Below are positions 15,435 to 23,948 of a stretch of DNA of 64,000 nt, in pieces. Under the pieces are notes generated by a model. That model made no database searches and was not told the origin of the DNA. It saw only the letters and a program-made list of their open reading frames with translations. The stretch comes from CAVYXZ01 sp965223835 (GTDB taxonomy: Bacteria; Chloroflexota; Anaerolineae; Aggregatilineales; Phototrophicaceae), in the NCBI GenBank assembly GCA_965223835.1, contig CBDCXQ010000001.1:248001-312000 (forward strand), in the 5' to 3' direction. The position numbers and the translations under genes are program-made. Every line of letters begins with the position of its first letter. The stretch's first letter is position 1.

Positions 15435-15860
15435 TCAGGTCGTTTTTCGGGTACGCGTGGACAGCAGATAGATGGTAATGCCACCGGCAATCAGGTGCAT
15501 AACCACCAGTATGATCCGCGCTGTCAACGTCGGTTCGCCTCCAAGCCACATAAAGGGTTGGGCGAGTGAGAGGAGCAGCACCACAATTGCTATCCACCGC
15601 CAGATGGTAATCCCACGATCAAGAAACCGGCCCAAAATACCGAGTAAAACACCGCCTAGCACAATCTGGAATAGTGTTGCGAAAACAACAGGACCGATAC
15701 TAAAGGGCTGACCTTGTGCCTCTGCCCCCGCGAATTGTCCCGCCGTTATCAGGAATAGTAGCGCGTTAATGGCAGCGGCAGCAACGGCTGCAACCAATGT
15801 CCAAATAACGAGCTGTCTTAAATCAACTATTTCTTGCTTTGGGGAATTTTGAGTCGCCAT
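15435..15860 (-). CDS. Four-TM membrane protein (DUF6069-like)
   Basis: 141 residues with four predicted membrane spans: LVIWTLVAAVAAAAINALLF, VVFATLFQIVLGGVLLGIL, IWRWIAIVVLLLSLAQP and ARIILVVMHLIAGGITIYLL. The topology and the FDxxG-like loops resemble small DUF6069 membrane proteins of Gram-positive and Chloroflexi genomes. The function is unknown. ATG 15860 follows GAGGATCTGGTG and gives a short polar N-terminus; the upstream codon at 15905 is unlikely. It converges with the lipoprotein gene. Confidence 0.65.
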   Translation of the reverse strand: MATQNSPKQEIVDLRQLVIWTLVAAVAAAAINALLFLITAGQFAGAEAQGQPFSIGPVVFATLFQIVLGGVLLGILGRFLDRGITIWRWIAIVVLLLSLAQPFMWLGGEPTLTARIILVVMHLIAGGITIYLLSTRTRKTT

Positions 15861-16008
15861 CACCAGATCCTCACTATTTGATTTAATTTTTCTGAAAGAG
15901 TACATAATTTAACGCCCTATGGTAAACCGGAAATACGAGTTTGCAAACATTTCCGCTATTGATGGTATTTTGCTTTGATTTGGTCGAGACAATTTACATT
16001 TTTATCCC

Positions 16009-16039
16009 TTGACTTCAAGTCCACTTGAAGTTGTACGCT
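16009..16039 (+). promoter_or_regulatory. MerR/SoxR-type promoter with 19-base spacer
   Basis: The -35 TTGACT (16009-16014) and -10 TACGCT (16034-16039) are 19 bases apart. Within the spacer ACTTCAAGT (16012-16020) and ACTTGAAGT (16023-16031) form a perfect 9-base inverted repeat around CC. An overlong spacer filled by a dyad is the hallmark of promoters activated by MerR-family regulators; CTTCAAG/CTTGAAG closely resembles the SoxR/CueR class. No MerR-type gene lies next to it. Confidence 0.8.
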
Positions 16040-16074
16040 GGTCAGAAAATAATCTGGTAGATCAGGAGTATGGC

Positions 16075-16446
16075 ATGTCAAACGATAAAACACCGGAAAT
16101 TGTCTGCGATATGGGTGCGATTGCCGCTGACGAACGCGAAAATCATATGGCGACTGCCGAATCTATCTTCAGCGCGGTGATCGACTCGCGTGAATTGGAG
16201 GCGGGTTATGCGTTTCGTTTACCACTCGAAACCAACAGGTTGCGGCAGACGACCGACTGGATTGCCAATGAACGGCTATGCTGCCCCTTCTTTACATTCA
16301 AGCTGACGGTGAACGAAGAATTCTGGCTGGAACTCACCGGCCCGGCGGAATTCAAAGATGAACTGAAAACGATGATCGGTACCTTGTGTGAAACCGGCGC
16401 AATCGTCCCTGACAAAAGTGAATACATCGCGGCGCATAACGGGTAG
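16075..16446 (+). CDS. Small cysteine-containing protein under a MerR-type promoter
   Basis: 123 residues with no membrane segment. Cysteines occur in IVCDMGAIA near the N-terminus, in NERLCCPFFTFKL in the middle and in TLCETGAI. Proteins with this CDMGAI/LCCPFF pattern are found beside metal- or redox-responsive MerR regulators, but I cannot name an activity. A ferredoxin-like fold is possible. The ATG at 16075 follows AGGAG. The promoter upstream suggests induction by a metal or redox signal. Confidence 0.65.
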   Translation: MSNDKTPEIVCDMGAIAADERENHMATAESIFSAVIDSRELEAGYAFRLPLETNRLRQTTDWIANERLCCPFFTFKLTVNEEFWLELTGPAEFKDELKTMIGTLCETGAIVPDKSEYIAAHNG

Positions 16447-16530
16447 TCTGGAGCCAAACCGAGGAAGCTGAGTTCGTTGAGCTATCGAAGGCTAGCTCTG
16501 CGTTCTCGGTGTTTGCAGTGATTTAGATAT

Positions 16531-19044
16531 TTAAGGACTCGATACAATCGTGCGCGATTGGGGCGGAGCGTAGTTCGTCACGCGGAAAGGCAACGGCTCA
16601 GTTAGCAGCAGCCTACCATCGCTCAACAATGCCTCCGCTGTCAATTCATGCTCGCCGGGTTGCAGCCCCCACCACAACACCCAGGGTTCAGCCTCGACGG
16701 TGCCTAAATTCTCGCCGTTCATGTGGTAAGTCACGGCCTGAGTGCCCGGTGGTGTGCCGACGGTCAGGCGTAAACGCTGGGTCTCAAGCGGCGTCATGGG
16801 CGAAATCTGGAAAATGGTGTACGGGTCGGGTTCCAGCAAGCGCAAACCAACCGTTTCATCCGGCGCACGGATGGCGGCTCCGGCAGGTGGTTGCGGGATG
16901 CCGTTGCGAATGGCCCAATCGCGGGCTTCTTGCGGTAACACAGCATAGACGCGTTCAATTTGATCGTCAGATGGGGTCAACGCATCTGCCAGCAAGCCGG
17001 TGCGCCGATCAACCGTGAACGTCTGGTAGATATTATCTTGGCTAGTTGGCTCTGTGCCTTCGACGAACAATTCCAGGCGACGACGGGGGCATTCCGGTGT
17101 GGGCAATAGGCCGCTGATTGTGCAGACCTCTTGCGTCACGATGCCCGGCGGACGGATGAACGCCAGTTCGGGTTGGCCCAGCAGCACCCGGCGCATAAAC
17201 TGATTCCAGATCGGTCCAGCCCCGCTGATGCCGGTGACATCCACCATTGGCGTGTTATCAGCATTGCCGACCCACACCCCCACGACCAGATTGGGCGTAT
17301 ACCCCAGCACCCAGTTATCCCGAAAGTCGGTGGTCGTGCCCGTTTTGGCGGCGGCAGGTCGCCCAATTTCCAACGCGCTATTGGTCCCAAATGATGGAAT
17401 CCGGGCATGGGGGTCGCTGAGCATGTCTGAAATAATGTAGCTGACGCGCGCATCAAGGAGTTGCTGATTAAGCTGCGGCGGCTGCCACTCATATAGCACC
17501 TCGCCGCTGCGGGTGGTCACGTTGAGGATGAATGTCGGTTCAACAAAATGCCCACCATTGGGGAAAATGCTGTACGCCTGCGCCAGGTCCAGCAAACGCA
17601 CCTCGCCGCCGCCCAGTGTAATCGACAGATCAACCTGCGTATTTTCCGCCAGCGAGGTTAAACCGGCCCCCGCCGCAAGGTCAATCATGCGTTGTAAGCC
17701 CACCGCTTCCAGCGCGATCACCGCCGGGATGTTATAGGACGATGCCAGCGACTCGCGTACCAGCACCGGGCCGTGCTCCACCAGCCCAAAATTCGCCGGG
17801 GTATAACTCTCCAGCTTGCGCGTGATGAACGGCGTCTCCACATCCAGCATCATCGTCGCCGCAGTCCAGGGTTCGGGCTGGCTCATGGCGGCGGCATAGG
17901 TGAATGGTTTCAGCGCACTGCCCGGCTGGCGCAAGGCCAGCGCCGCATTGACGGCCCCGTCGATATTTTCATCAAAATAATCAGGACTGCCCAACATCGT
18001 CAGTACCTGCCCGGTGAAGGGATCAATCGCGACCAGCGCGGCGTTGTTGGCGTCAGCGGGAACTCGTGCACCAATCGGCGGATGATTGAGGCGGTCAAGC
18101 TGCTGCTGGACAATCGCCTGGGCTTCGTCTTGCCAGTTGAGATCAACCGTCGTGACCACATCCAACCCATCAGCATACAGGCTGTCGGCATAATCGCGCT
18201 GTAATTGCTTCCAGACGGCCATCACGAAATGCGGCGCTTTGATCGGAAAGCGCGTCGCCGCGAATTGCATTTCGTCGTTGAGCGCCAGATCCGCTTCGGG
18301 CTGGGTAATCATATCGTTGTTGACCATCAGCCGAAGCGTATTCTCCTGTCGGCCTTTTGCTGCGTCCAGATTGCTGAGTGGGTCATAGGCCGCCGGATTC
18401 TGGATGATGCTGCCCAGTAACGCGCATTCGGCCAGCGACAGTTCCGCCGCACCCCGCGCAAAATAGGCCCGCGCTGCGCCGTCCAGCCCATAGGCCAGAT
18501 TGCCGAAATAGACTTGATTGAGATACAGGGTTAGGATTTCGTCTTTGCTCAAGCTGTTTTGCAGCCGAATCGCCAGGATGCTCTCGCGCAGTTTACGCTG
18601 TAAGGTGCGTTGCTGGCGCTGTTCCGGTTCCAGTAGCAAATTGCGGGCCACCTGCTGCGTGATGGTGCTACCGCCAGCGATGACCTCGCCACCGCGAATG
18701 TTGATGACCAGCGCCCGCGCAATGCCGGCCACATCAACGCCCGGATGGTGATAAAAATTGGCGTCTTCGGTTGCGATCACCGCGTTGACGCAATGGGCCG
18801 GGACAGCGGCCAGCGCAATGGCCGTATTGCGACCACCATCTGGCGGCAGAATCTCGTAGAGTAATTCGCCATTACGATCATAGATACGGGTAGAGGGCAG
18901 CGCTAGCCCGGCTTCCAGATCGTCAATTGACGGCAGGTCAACGAATAACCAGTTGTATACCCACCCCCCAGCCACCAACACCATGATGGCGAGTGTCAGG
19001 AGGATTTTTTGTTTGCGGGTGAGCATGCGTAAGCGTTTTATCAT
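16531..19044 (-). CDS. Bifunctional penicillin-binding protein (PBP1A/1C type)
   Basis: 837 residues. A membrane anchor at about 13-32 (KILLTLAIMVLVAGGWVYNW) is followed by a GT51 transglycosylase domain (ATEDANFYHHPGVD, GGSTITQQVARNLLL, YLNQVYFG) and a transpeptidase domain with SALK (catalytic Ser), SSYN and KTGTT motifs in order. The C-terminal 200 residues include SGLLPTPECP and a beta domain, as in PbpC-like proteins. It polymerises and cross-links peptidoglycan outside the membrane. All catalytic motifs are intact. It diverges from the methyltransferase gene. Confidence 0.93.
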   Translation of the reverse strand: MIKRLRMLTRKQKILLTLAIMVLVAGGWVYNWLFVDLPSIDDLEAGLALPSTRIYDRNGELLYEILPPDGGRNTAIALAAVPAHCVNAVIATEDANFYHHPGVDVAGIARALVINIRGGEVIAGGSTITQQVARNLLLEPEQRQQRTLQRKLRESILAIRLQNSLSKDEILTLYLNQVYFGNLAYGLDGAARAYFARGAAELSLAECALLGSIIQNPAAYDPLSNLDAAKGRQENTLRLMVNNDMITQPEADLALNDEMQFAATRFPIKAPHFVMAVWKQLQRDYADSLYADGLDVVTTVDLNWQDEAQAIVQQQLDRLNHPPIGARVPADANNAALVAIDPFTGQVLTMLGSPDYFDENIDGAVNAALALRQPGSALKPFTYAAAMSQPEPWTAATMMLDVETPFITRKLESYTPANFGLVEHGPVLVRESLASSYNIPAVIALEAVGLQRMIDLAAGAGLTSLAENTQVDLSITLGGGEVRLLDLAQAYSIFPNGGHFVEPTFILNVTTRSGEVLYEWQPPQLNQQLLDARVSYIISDMLSDPHARIPSFGTNSALEIGRPAAAKTGTTTDFRDNWVLGYTPNLVVGVWVGNADNTPMVDVTGISGAGPIWNQFMRRVLLGQPELAFIRPPGIVTQEVCTISGLLPTPECPRRRLELFVEGTEPTSQDNIYQTFTVDRRTGLLADALTPSDDQIERVYAVLPQEARDWAIRNGIPQPPAGAAIRAPDETVGLRLLEPDPYTIFQISPMTPLETQRLRLTVGTPPGTQAVTYHMNGENLGTVEAEPWVLWWGLQPGEHELTAEALLSDGRLLLTEPLPFRVTNYAPPQSRTIVSSP

Positions 19045-19147
19045 GCGCCTATTGTAGCCAACATCACCGATTCTGACCTGACGTTTGATCTGCGATCGGT
19101 AAACTGGCAGGTTATGTTAGATTTCAGGAGGAGCGGCGTGTTATGGC

Positions 19148-20317
19148 ATGATGTATAGTATAGATCAGCCTGATGCTGCAAACTCATGGTTACATTTTAT
19201 GAACAGCTTACCGATTAACCAGATTGTACAAGCTAATACCTTAGATTACCTGCCGACCTTGCCGCCCAACAGCGTTGATATGATCTTCGCGGACCCGCCG
19301 TATAACCTGCAACTCAAGGATGATCTGTGGCGGCCCAACCTGACCAAAGTTGATGCGGTGACGGATGATTGGGATCAGTTCAGCAGCTTTGCGGATTATG
19401 ACGCATTCACCCGCCAGTGGCTGAGCGCGGCGCGGCAAGTAATGACGGACTCGGCGACCATCTGGGTATCGGGGACGTATCACAACATCTTCCGAGTAGG
19501 GGCCATCATGCAGGATCTGGGCTTCTGGGTGTTGAATACCATCACCTGGTTCAAGCCCAATGCAATGCCCAATTTTAACGGCACCCGCCTGAAGAATGAT
19601 GTCGAATTCGTCATCTGGGCCAAAAAGTCCGAACAAAGTGGTTACACGTTCCATCATCACATGATGAAGCAATTTAATGACTTCTCAGCGGGGAAACAAC
19701 TTGGCTCAGTCTGGAAAATTAATGCGACGGGCGGTTCAGAGCGGATGAAAGATGCGGCGGGCAAAAAGCTGCATCCCACCCAAAAGCCGGAAGCATTGCT
19801 CAAGCGGATCATTGTCGCCAGCAGCAATCCGGGCGACATTGTGTTGGATCCCTTTGTCGGTACTGGAACGACAGCCGCGATGGCGAAACACTTACGCCGC
19901 CGGTGGATTGGCATCGACTCGGATGCCGGATATGTCAACGAAGCACGGAGGCGGGTAGAAGCAACGCCCATATTGGACGAGAATGATCCGCTTATCCAAG
20001 AAGCGGTTCGCCCAAAGCCGCCCCGGGTGGCCTTTGAGAAACTGATTGATAAAGGTTATCTGCAGATCGAACAGTCGCTTTATCTCGATAAAGCACGGGA
20101 TCGTGAGGCCATCATTCAAACTGGTGGCAAGCTGTTTGTGAATGGTTCAAAAAACCGCAGCGGCTCCATTCATCAGGTCGGCAGATGGCTCAAGGGTACG
20201 CCGTCCTGCAACGGGTGGAAACACTGGTATTACGAAGACGAGTCCGGTGATCTGCGCCCCATTGACGACCTGCGCGAACGCTATCGACAAACGCTGGACG
20301 CTCACGCCGATTCGTAG
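19148..20317 (+). CDS. ccrM: CcrM-like adenine-N6 DNA methyltransferase (beta class)
   Basis: 389 residues. Motif IV DPPYNL is at residues 49-54 and motif I DPFVGTGTT near 235-243, the order of beta-class N6-adenine methyltransferases. GTYHNIFRVGAIMQDLGFWV, NDVEFVIWAKK and LHPTQKPEALLKRII match the HinfI/CcrM group that methylates GANTC. The C-terminus (about 290-385) carries a RAMA-type domain (SGSIHQVGRWLKG, CNGWKHWYYE) seen in CcrM. No restriction endonuclease is adjacent, so it appears solitary. AGGAGG at 19126-19131 precedes the start, and ATG 19199 is an alternative. Recognition of GANTC is inferred. Confidence 0.88.
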   Translation: MMYSIDQPDAANSWLHFMNSLPINQIVQANTLDYLPTLPPNSVDMIFADPPYNLQLKDDLWRPNLTKVDAVTDDWDQFSSFADYDAFTRQWLSAARQVMTDSATIWVSGTYHNIFRVGAIMQDLGFWVLNTITWFKPNAMPNFNGTRLKNDVEFVIWAKKSEQSGYTFHHHMMKQFNDFSAGKQLGSVWKINATGGSERMKDAAGKKLHPTQKPEALLKRIIVASSNPGDIVLDPFVGTGTTAAMAKHLRRRWIGIDSDAGYVNEARRRVEATPILDENDPLIQEAVRPKPPRVAFEKLIDKGYLQIEQSLYLDKARDREAIIQTGGKLFVNGSKNRSGSIHQVGRWLKGTPSCNGWKHWYYEDESGDLRPIDDLRERYRQTLDAHADS

Positions 20318-20341
20318 CGGCTGGTATGCGAGGATTCCGTT

Positions 20342-20373
20342 GGTAGGAGCGACCCGGCGAGTCGCACCCTACC
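20342..20373. repeat. Intergenic palindromic element
   Basis: GGTAGGAGCGAC (20342-20353) and GTCGCACCCTACC (20361-20373) form an imperfect hairpin (one bulge) around CCGGCGA. The element lies between converging genes. GTAGG...CGAC...GTCG...CCTAC palindromes of this kind are often multicopy in related genomes. Confidence 0.45.
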
Positions 20374-20415
20374 GTGATGTTGATGCCGCTTGCCTGATAG
20401 GCGCGGTGGCGACTC

Positions 20416-21303
20416 CTAATTCGCACAATTGGCGAAATCAATCGTAATCATCTGACCGGGCTGCATATACTCCGGGTTCACGGCGGGGTTGGCCTGTGCC
20501 AGACAGGTCGCATCAACGCCAAACGTGAAGGCTATGTTGCTCAGCCGATCGCCCGCCTGGATGGTGTACATCTGGCTGACGGGGAGCGGCGCGACGCCAC
20601 CACCCTGTTCGACACAGGGGGCGATTGCCAGCGTATCACCGCGACGAATGAGATTCTGATTGGGCAGCGCATTCACCCGCACCAGACAGGCAACGGTGAC
20701 ATCAAAGTTGGCGGCAATGTCGACCAGTTTATCGCCTGGTTCGATGGTATAGGTCGAGGGTACGTCGGGTGTTGTGGCTCCACCGCCCTGATCGTTGCCA
20801 GCCTGACCACCACAGGCCGCAACTTCGAGCGCCTGTCCCGCATAAATCAGGTTGGGGTTGAAAATGTTGTTGACCTGCATCAAACACATCTCGGTCACGC
20901 CAAACCGCTGCGCAAGCAACCCCAGTTGATCGCCAAATTGGACAATATAAGTCCCGCCGCCGCCCTGATTCCCCGGTGGTGGGAATAGCGGCAAAGTCGG
21001 TTGGGGAGCTATAGGCACAGAACCCAGTAAATAGCCCCGAATTTGTCCAGCACCGCCCGCCTGTCCATCGTAAGGCGCACAGGGGGCGATGTTGAGTTGT
21101 TGACCGGGATACAATGTGTTGCCATTGCCGAGGCCGGGGGTGGCGGTAATAATGCAGTCCTGATCGACGTAAAAATAGGCAGCAATCAAGTCCAGCACAT
21201 CACCGGGGCCGACGATATAGGTCTGGCTTTGCGCCGCGACCAGCGTGCCACTACTCAATAATGCAATGACAAAAATCGTGAAAGTGAATATTCGCCCATG
21301 CAT
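20416..21303 (-). CDS. Secreted protein with four LysM domains
   Basis: 295 residues. A signal peptide (residues 1-24, ending LVAAQ) is followed by four LysM domains at about 28-75, 118-163, 185-231 and 245-293. Each begins TYIVGPGD, TYIVQFGD, TYTIEPGD or MYTIQAGD and contains a Cys pair that could form a disulfide within the repeat. Linkers are Gly- and Pro-rich. LysM repeats bind N-acetylglucosamine polymers such as peptidoglycan. No catalytic domain is present, so the protein is a binding or scaffold protein of the wall. It converges with the methyltransferase gene. Confidence 0.85.
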   Translation of the reverse strand: MHGRIFTFTIFVIALLSSGTLVAAQSQTYIVGPGDVLDLIAAYFYVDQDCIITATPGLGNGNTLYPGQQLNIAPCAPYDGQAGGAGQIRGYLLGSVPIAPQPTLPLFPPPGNQGGGGTYIVQFGDQLGLLAQRFGVTEMCLMQVNNIFNPNLIYAGQALEVAACGGQAGNDQGGGATTPDVPSTYTIEPGDKLVDIAANFDVTVACLVRVNALPNQNLIRRGDTLAIAPCVEQGGGVAPLPVSQMYTIQAGDRLSNIAFTFGVDATCLAQANPAVNPEYMQPGQMITIDFANCAN

Positions 21304-21422
21304 GGGATTCCCTCCGCCAGATGGTTTGTTTTCGGTTAGTATAGGCGTGATCGAATTTTCGCGCCAGAAGGGTGCATTGGCACAATTTATATGCCGTAAG
21401 GCTTGAAGGGTGGGTGTTTTGG

Positions 21423-22415
21423 TTAGATCATCGCTGCTGGAGTCAACTTCATCTGCGCCTGGACCTGCGCTTCAATCCAGTTATAAGTCTGGGCCAATCC
21501 AGCTTCGAGTGAGATTTGCGGCTCCCAGTTGAGGACTTCGCGCAAGCGGGTGTTATCCGAATTGCGCCCGCGCACACCCTGCGGACCATCAACATGCTTG
21601 CGCGTGACCTGGACTCCCGCCGCTGCCGCGACCAGTTCGACCAGTTCATTGATCGTCACCATGCGGTCCTGGCCCAGATTCAGCGGTTCACGGTAATCGG
21701 AATGCATCAGCCGGTAGATGCCTTCCAGACAGTCGTCAATGTAGCAGAACGAGCGGGTCTGTTCGCCATCGCCCCACACCTCGACTTCCAGGTTGCCGGT
21801 CAATTTGGCCTCGGCGACCTTGCGGCACATGGCAGCCGGGGCTTTCTCACGACCACCGGTCCACGTTCCCAGCGGGCCAAAAATATTATGGAAGCGTACA
21901 ATGCGCGTTTCCAATCCATATTCCAGCCGATAGTGGGTTGCCATCTGTTCCGTGATAAGCTTCTCCCAGCCATAACCTTCTTCGGGTTGAGCTGGGTAAG
22001 CGTCTTCTTCGCGCAGGGGCGTGATGTTGGCGTCTTGCTGCCGATAGGTCGGGTACACACAGGCCGAAGACGTATAAAAATAGCGCTGCGCCCCATTGAG
22101 GCGGGCTGCTTCCAGTGTATGCGTGTTGATGAGCACGTTGTTATGCAGGATCTGGGCATGATATTTCGAGATAAAGCCCATGCCGCCCATGTCTGCTGCC
22201 AGGGCATAGACATGATCGACATCCCGCGTTGCCAGCAAACAATCCGGCCAGCGACGCAGGTCAAGGATTTCGAACTCGTCCGCCTGGGTTGGGGCAAATT
22301 CCGGGTGTTTGAGGTCGACACCCCGCACCCAGTAGCCCCGATCTTTGAGGTACGCTACCAGATGACTTCCGATAAATCCACCGGCCCCGGTCACGAGCAC
22401 TTTTGTCTCCGCCAC
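21423..22415 (-). CDS. GDP-mannose 3,5-epimerase-like NAD-dependent epimerase
   Basis: 330 residues of the extended SDR family. VTGAGGFIGSHL is the NAD-binding loop. YALAADMGGMGFI is a signature of GDP-mannose 3,5-epimerase and close relatives. TSSACVYP and YGWEK hold the catalytic Ser-Tyr-Lys, and the C-terminal RGRNSDN binds the nucleotide. The enzyme would interconvert GDP-D-mannose and GDP-L-galactose/gulose, or a similar nucleotide sugar, for exopolysaccharide. A start at 22415 gives MAETKVLVTGAG with the usual short lead. No other sugar genes adjoin it. Confidence 0.85.
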   Translation of the reverse strand: MAETKVLVTGAGGFIGSHLVAYLKDRGYWVRGVDLKHPEFAPTQADEFEILDLRRWPDCLLATRDVDHVYALAADMGGMGFISKYHAQILHNNVLINTHTLEAARLNGAQRYFYTSSACVYPTYRQQDANITPLREEDAYPAQPEEGYGWEKLITEQMATHYRLEYGLETRIVRFHNIFGPLGTWTGGREKAPAAMCRKVAEAKLTGNLEVEVWGDGEQTRSFCYIDDCLEGIYRLMHSDYREPLNLGQDRMVTINELVELVAAAAGVQVTRKHVDGPQGVRGRNSDNTRLREVLNWEPQISLEAGLAQTYNWIEAQVQAQMKLTPAAMI

Positions 22416-22646
22416 TGTTGTTTACCTCTCTGCCTGCAATTGCTCGAAATTCGAGCTAAAACGGTCATATCGTACCGAAAGTAGGTACAGTTTGGGTAGG
22501 GTCAAGTCCGGGGTGAGAATGGTGAAAATATTGTTTACTTCTATGTCGAGCAGTCGAAGTGGAGAGAAAAAGCTTGGAAGGTAGACTCATCACTATCAGC
22601 GATAAATTGATGGTAGAATAATTGCGACAAAATACGGAGCGGTAAT
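22416..22646. other. Intergenic region without recognisable gene
   Basis: 231 bases between divergently transcribed genes. It should contain promoters in both directions, but I cannot pick strong -35/-10 pairs. Confidence 0.4.
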
Positions 22647-22900
22647 ATGGTCGTCAAAATTGAACAATCCATTTATAGCGAACTGGCTGATTTTCTAGTT
22701 TCTCAACCATCACTGGAAACGATTGCGACTTACAAAGTTCCAATGGGTGTGCAGCAGCACATCGACAATTTGCTCGAAAAAATAATCGGGGTGATCTTAC
22801 TCCCGATGAACGGCTGGAATTGGAGAAAATTCTCGCCGTAACCGACGTGCTTGATCTTGCCAAAGCAAAAGCCCGCCTGGAAATGGCTAGTACCGTCTAA
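22647..22900 (+). pseudogene. Small frameshifted gene, about 84 codons
   Basis: The first 43-45 codons (MVVKIEQSIYSELADF to DNLLEK) end in a run of six A at 22777-22782. In the reading frame of the start, translation ends at 22841. In the frame one base earlier, the coding pattern continues NNRGDLTPDERLE, then KILAVTDVLDLAKAKAR, to a TAA at 22898-22900. One missing A would explain this. It could be a real mutation, programmed slippage on the A run, or an assembly error. The whole product would be an 84-residue helical protein I do not recognise. The GNAT gene starts 30 nt downstream. Confidence 0.6.
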
Positions 22901-22930
22901 TATTCTTTCCCCGATTATGTAGAGATCACT

Positions 22931-23863
22931 ATGCAAATCCGTTCCATTTCCCAAAACGAATTGCCGCGCTTTGCCGAAGTGAGCTTTCCACCGAGCGATA
23001 CCGCAGCGGGACAACAAATCGTAGCTGATTTCTGGGCCAGCGGCGAGAGTCGTCCGGCATGGTGTTTCGTGGCGGAGGATGGCGCTGATTGGCTGGGTGG
23101 GGTGTTTTATCGCAAGCGTGGCGATGGTGTGTCGTTTTATGACTTGCAAATCAATGCGGACCAAGATTACCTGGCAATTGGCTCACGATTACTGCGTGAC
23201 AGTTTGCGACAAATGTATGAGCAAGGCGTGGCTCGCTTCGTGCGCAATTTTCAAACTGGCGAAAATCATGTCGAGAAGTGGCGCAGTTTGCTCGATCATT
23301 TGCAGATTCCACTGGAACAGGAAAAGGCACTGTTTACCTGGGATGCTGATCAGCCGATGCCGATTGTGCAGCAACGGCTCACCTATCGCTCATTAGCTGT
23401 TGTTGGCGAGGCCGCTTTTGTCGATGCGCTGCGCCGTGTAACCGATGCTACGTTGGACCGCGGGGATCAAGCAGATCGGACAAAGGAAGGTCCACAGTCC
23501 CATGCCCAGGAATATTTTGATCTACTCAAGCATGCCTTTCACTCACAGCCGGATTGGTGGGCGCTGGCTTACACCACCGAAGATCGACTGGTTGGCTTGC
23601 ACATGCCAGTACTGTTTGATGCAGGTAGCGATGAGGGTACTATCGGCTATATTGGTGTCGTGCCAGAACAGCGGGGGCAGGGCTACATTCATGATGTATT
23701 GGCGCGATGTACCGAAACGCTGCTAAACACGGGCATCTCATCTATTGTGACCGATACCGACCGTCTGAATGTCCCGATGATTAACGCCTTTCGCCGCGGG
23801 GGTTATCAGGCTGTGGGTACCGTCTGGGCCTATGCCGCTGATCTGGATACGCTCTTTGCGTGA
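22931..23863 (+). CDS. Two-domain GNAT acetyltransferase
   Basis: 310 residues with two GNAT-fold halves. The N-terminal half (about 1-145: ISQNELPRF, YDLQINADQDYLAIGSRLL) looks degenerate at the acetyl-CoA loop. The C-terminal half (about 150-305) has TIGYIGVVPEQRGQGYIHDV, an intact Q/R-x-x-G-x-G/A loop, then DTDRLNVPMINAFRRGGY. The arrangement resembles mycothiol-synthase-like tandem GNATs, in which one domain is catalytic. The acceptor is unknown. It may share a transcript with the frameshifted small gene upstream. Confidence 0.8.
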   Translation: MQIRSISQNELPRFAEVSFPPSDTAAGQQIVADFWASGESRPAWCFVAEDGADWLGGVFYRKRGDGVSFYDLQINADQDYLAIGSRLLRDSLRQMYEQGVARFVRNFQTGENHVEKWRSLLDHLQIPLEQEKALFTWDADQPMPIVQQRLTYRSLAVVGEAAFVDALRRVTDATLDRGDQADRTKEGPQSHAQEYFDLLKHAFHSQPDWWALAYTTEDRLVGLHMPVLFDAGSDEGTIGYIGVVPEQRGQGYIHDVLARCTETLLNTGISSIVTDTDRLNVPMINAFRRGGYQAVGTVWAYAADLDTLFA

Positions 23864-23948
23864 GCGCCAACCTTTACTCAGGAGTTATTCATCGTCAACC
23901 CCAGTGAAGTCATGATAAATTGATTTTGAGGCTGAAAAGGAGTTATTG

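Noticed and set aside
19148..20317. A type II restriction-modification system
   Set aside because: No endonuclease-like gene is adjacent on either side. The neighbours are a penicillin-binding protein and a LysM protein.
21516..22484. A 322-codon plus-strand frame over the epimerase gene
   Set aside because: It is antisense to a clear nucleotide-sugar epimerase and has no recognisable motifs.
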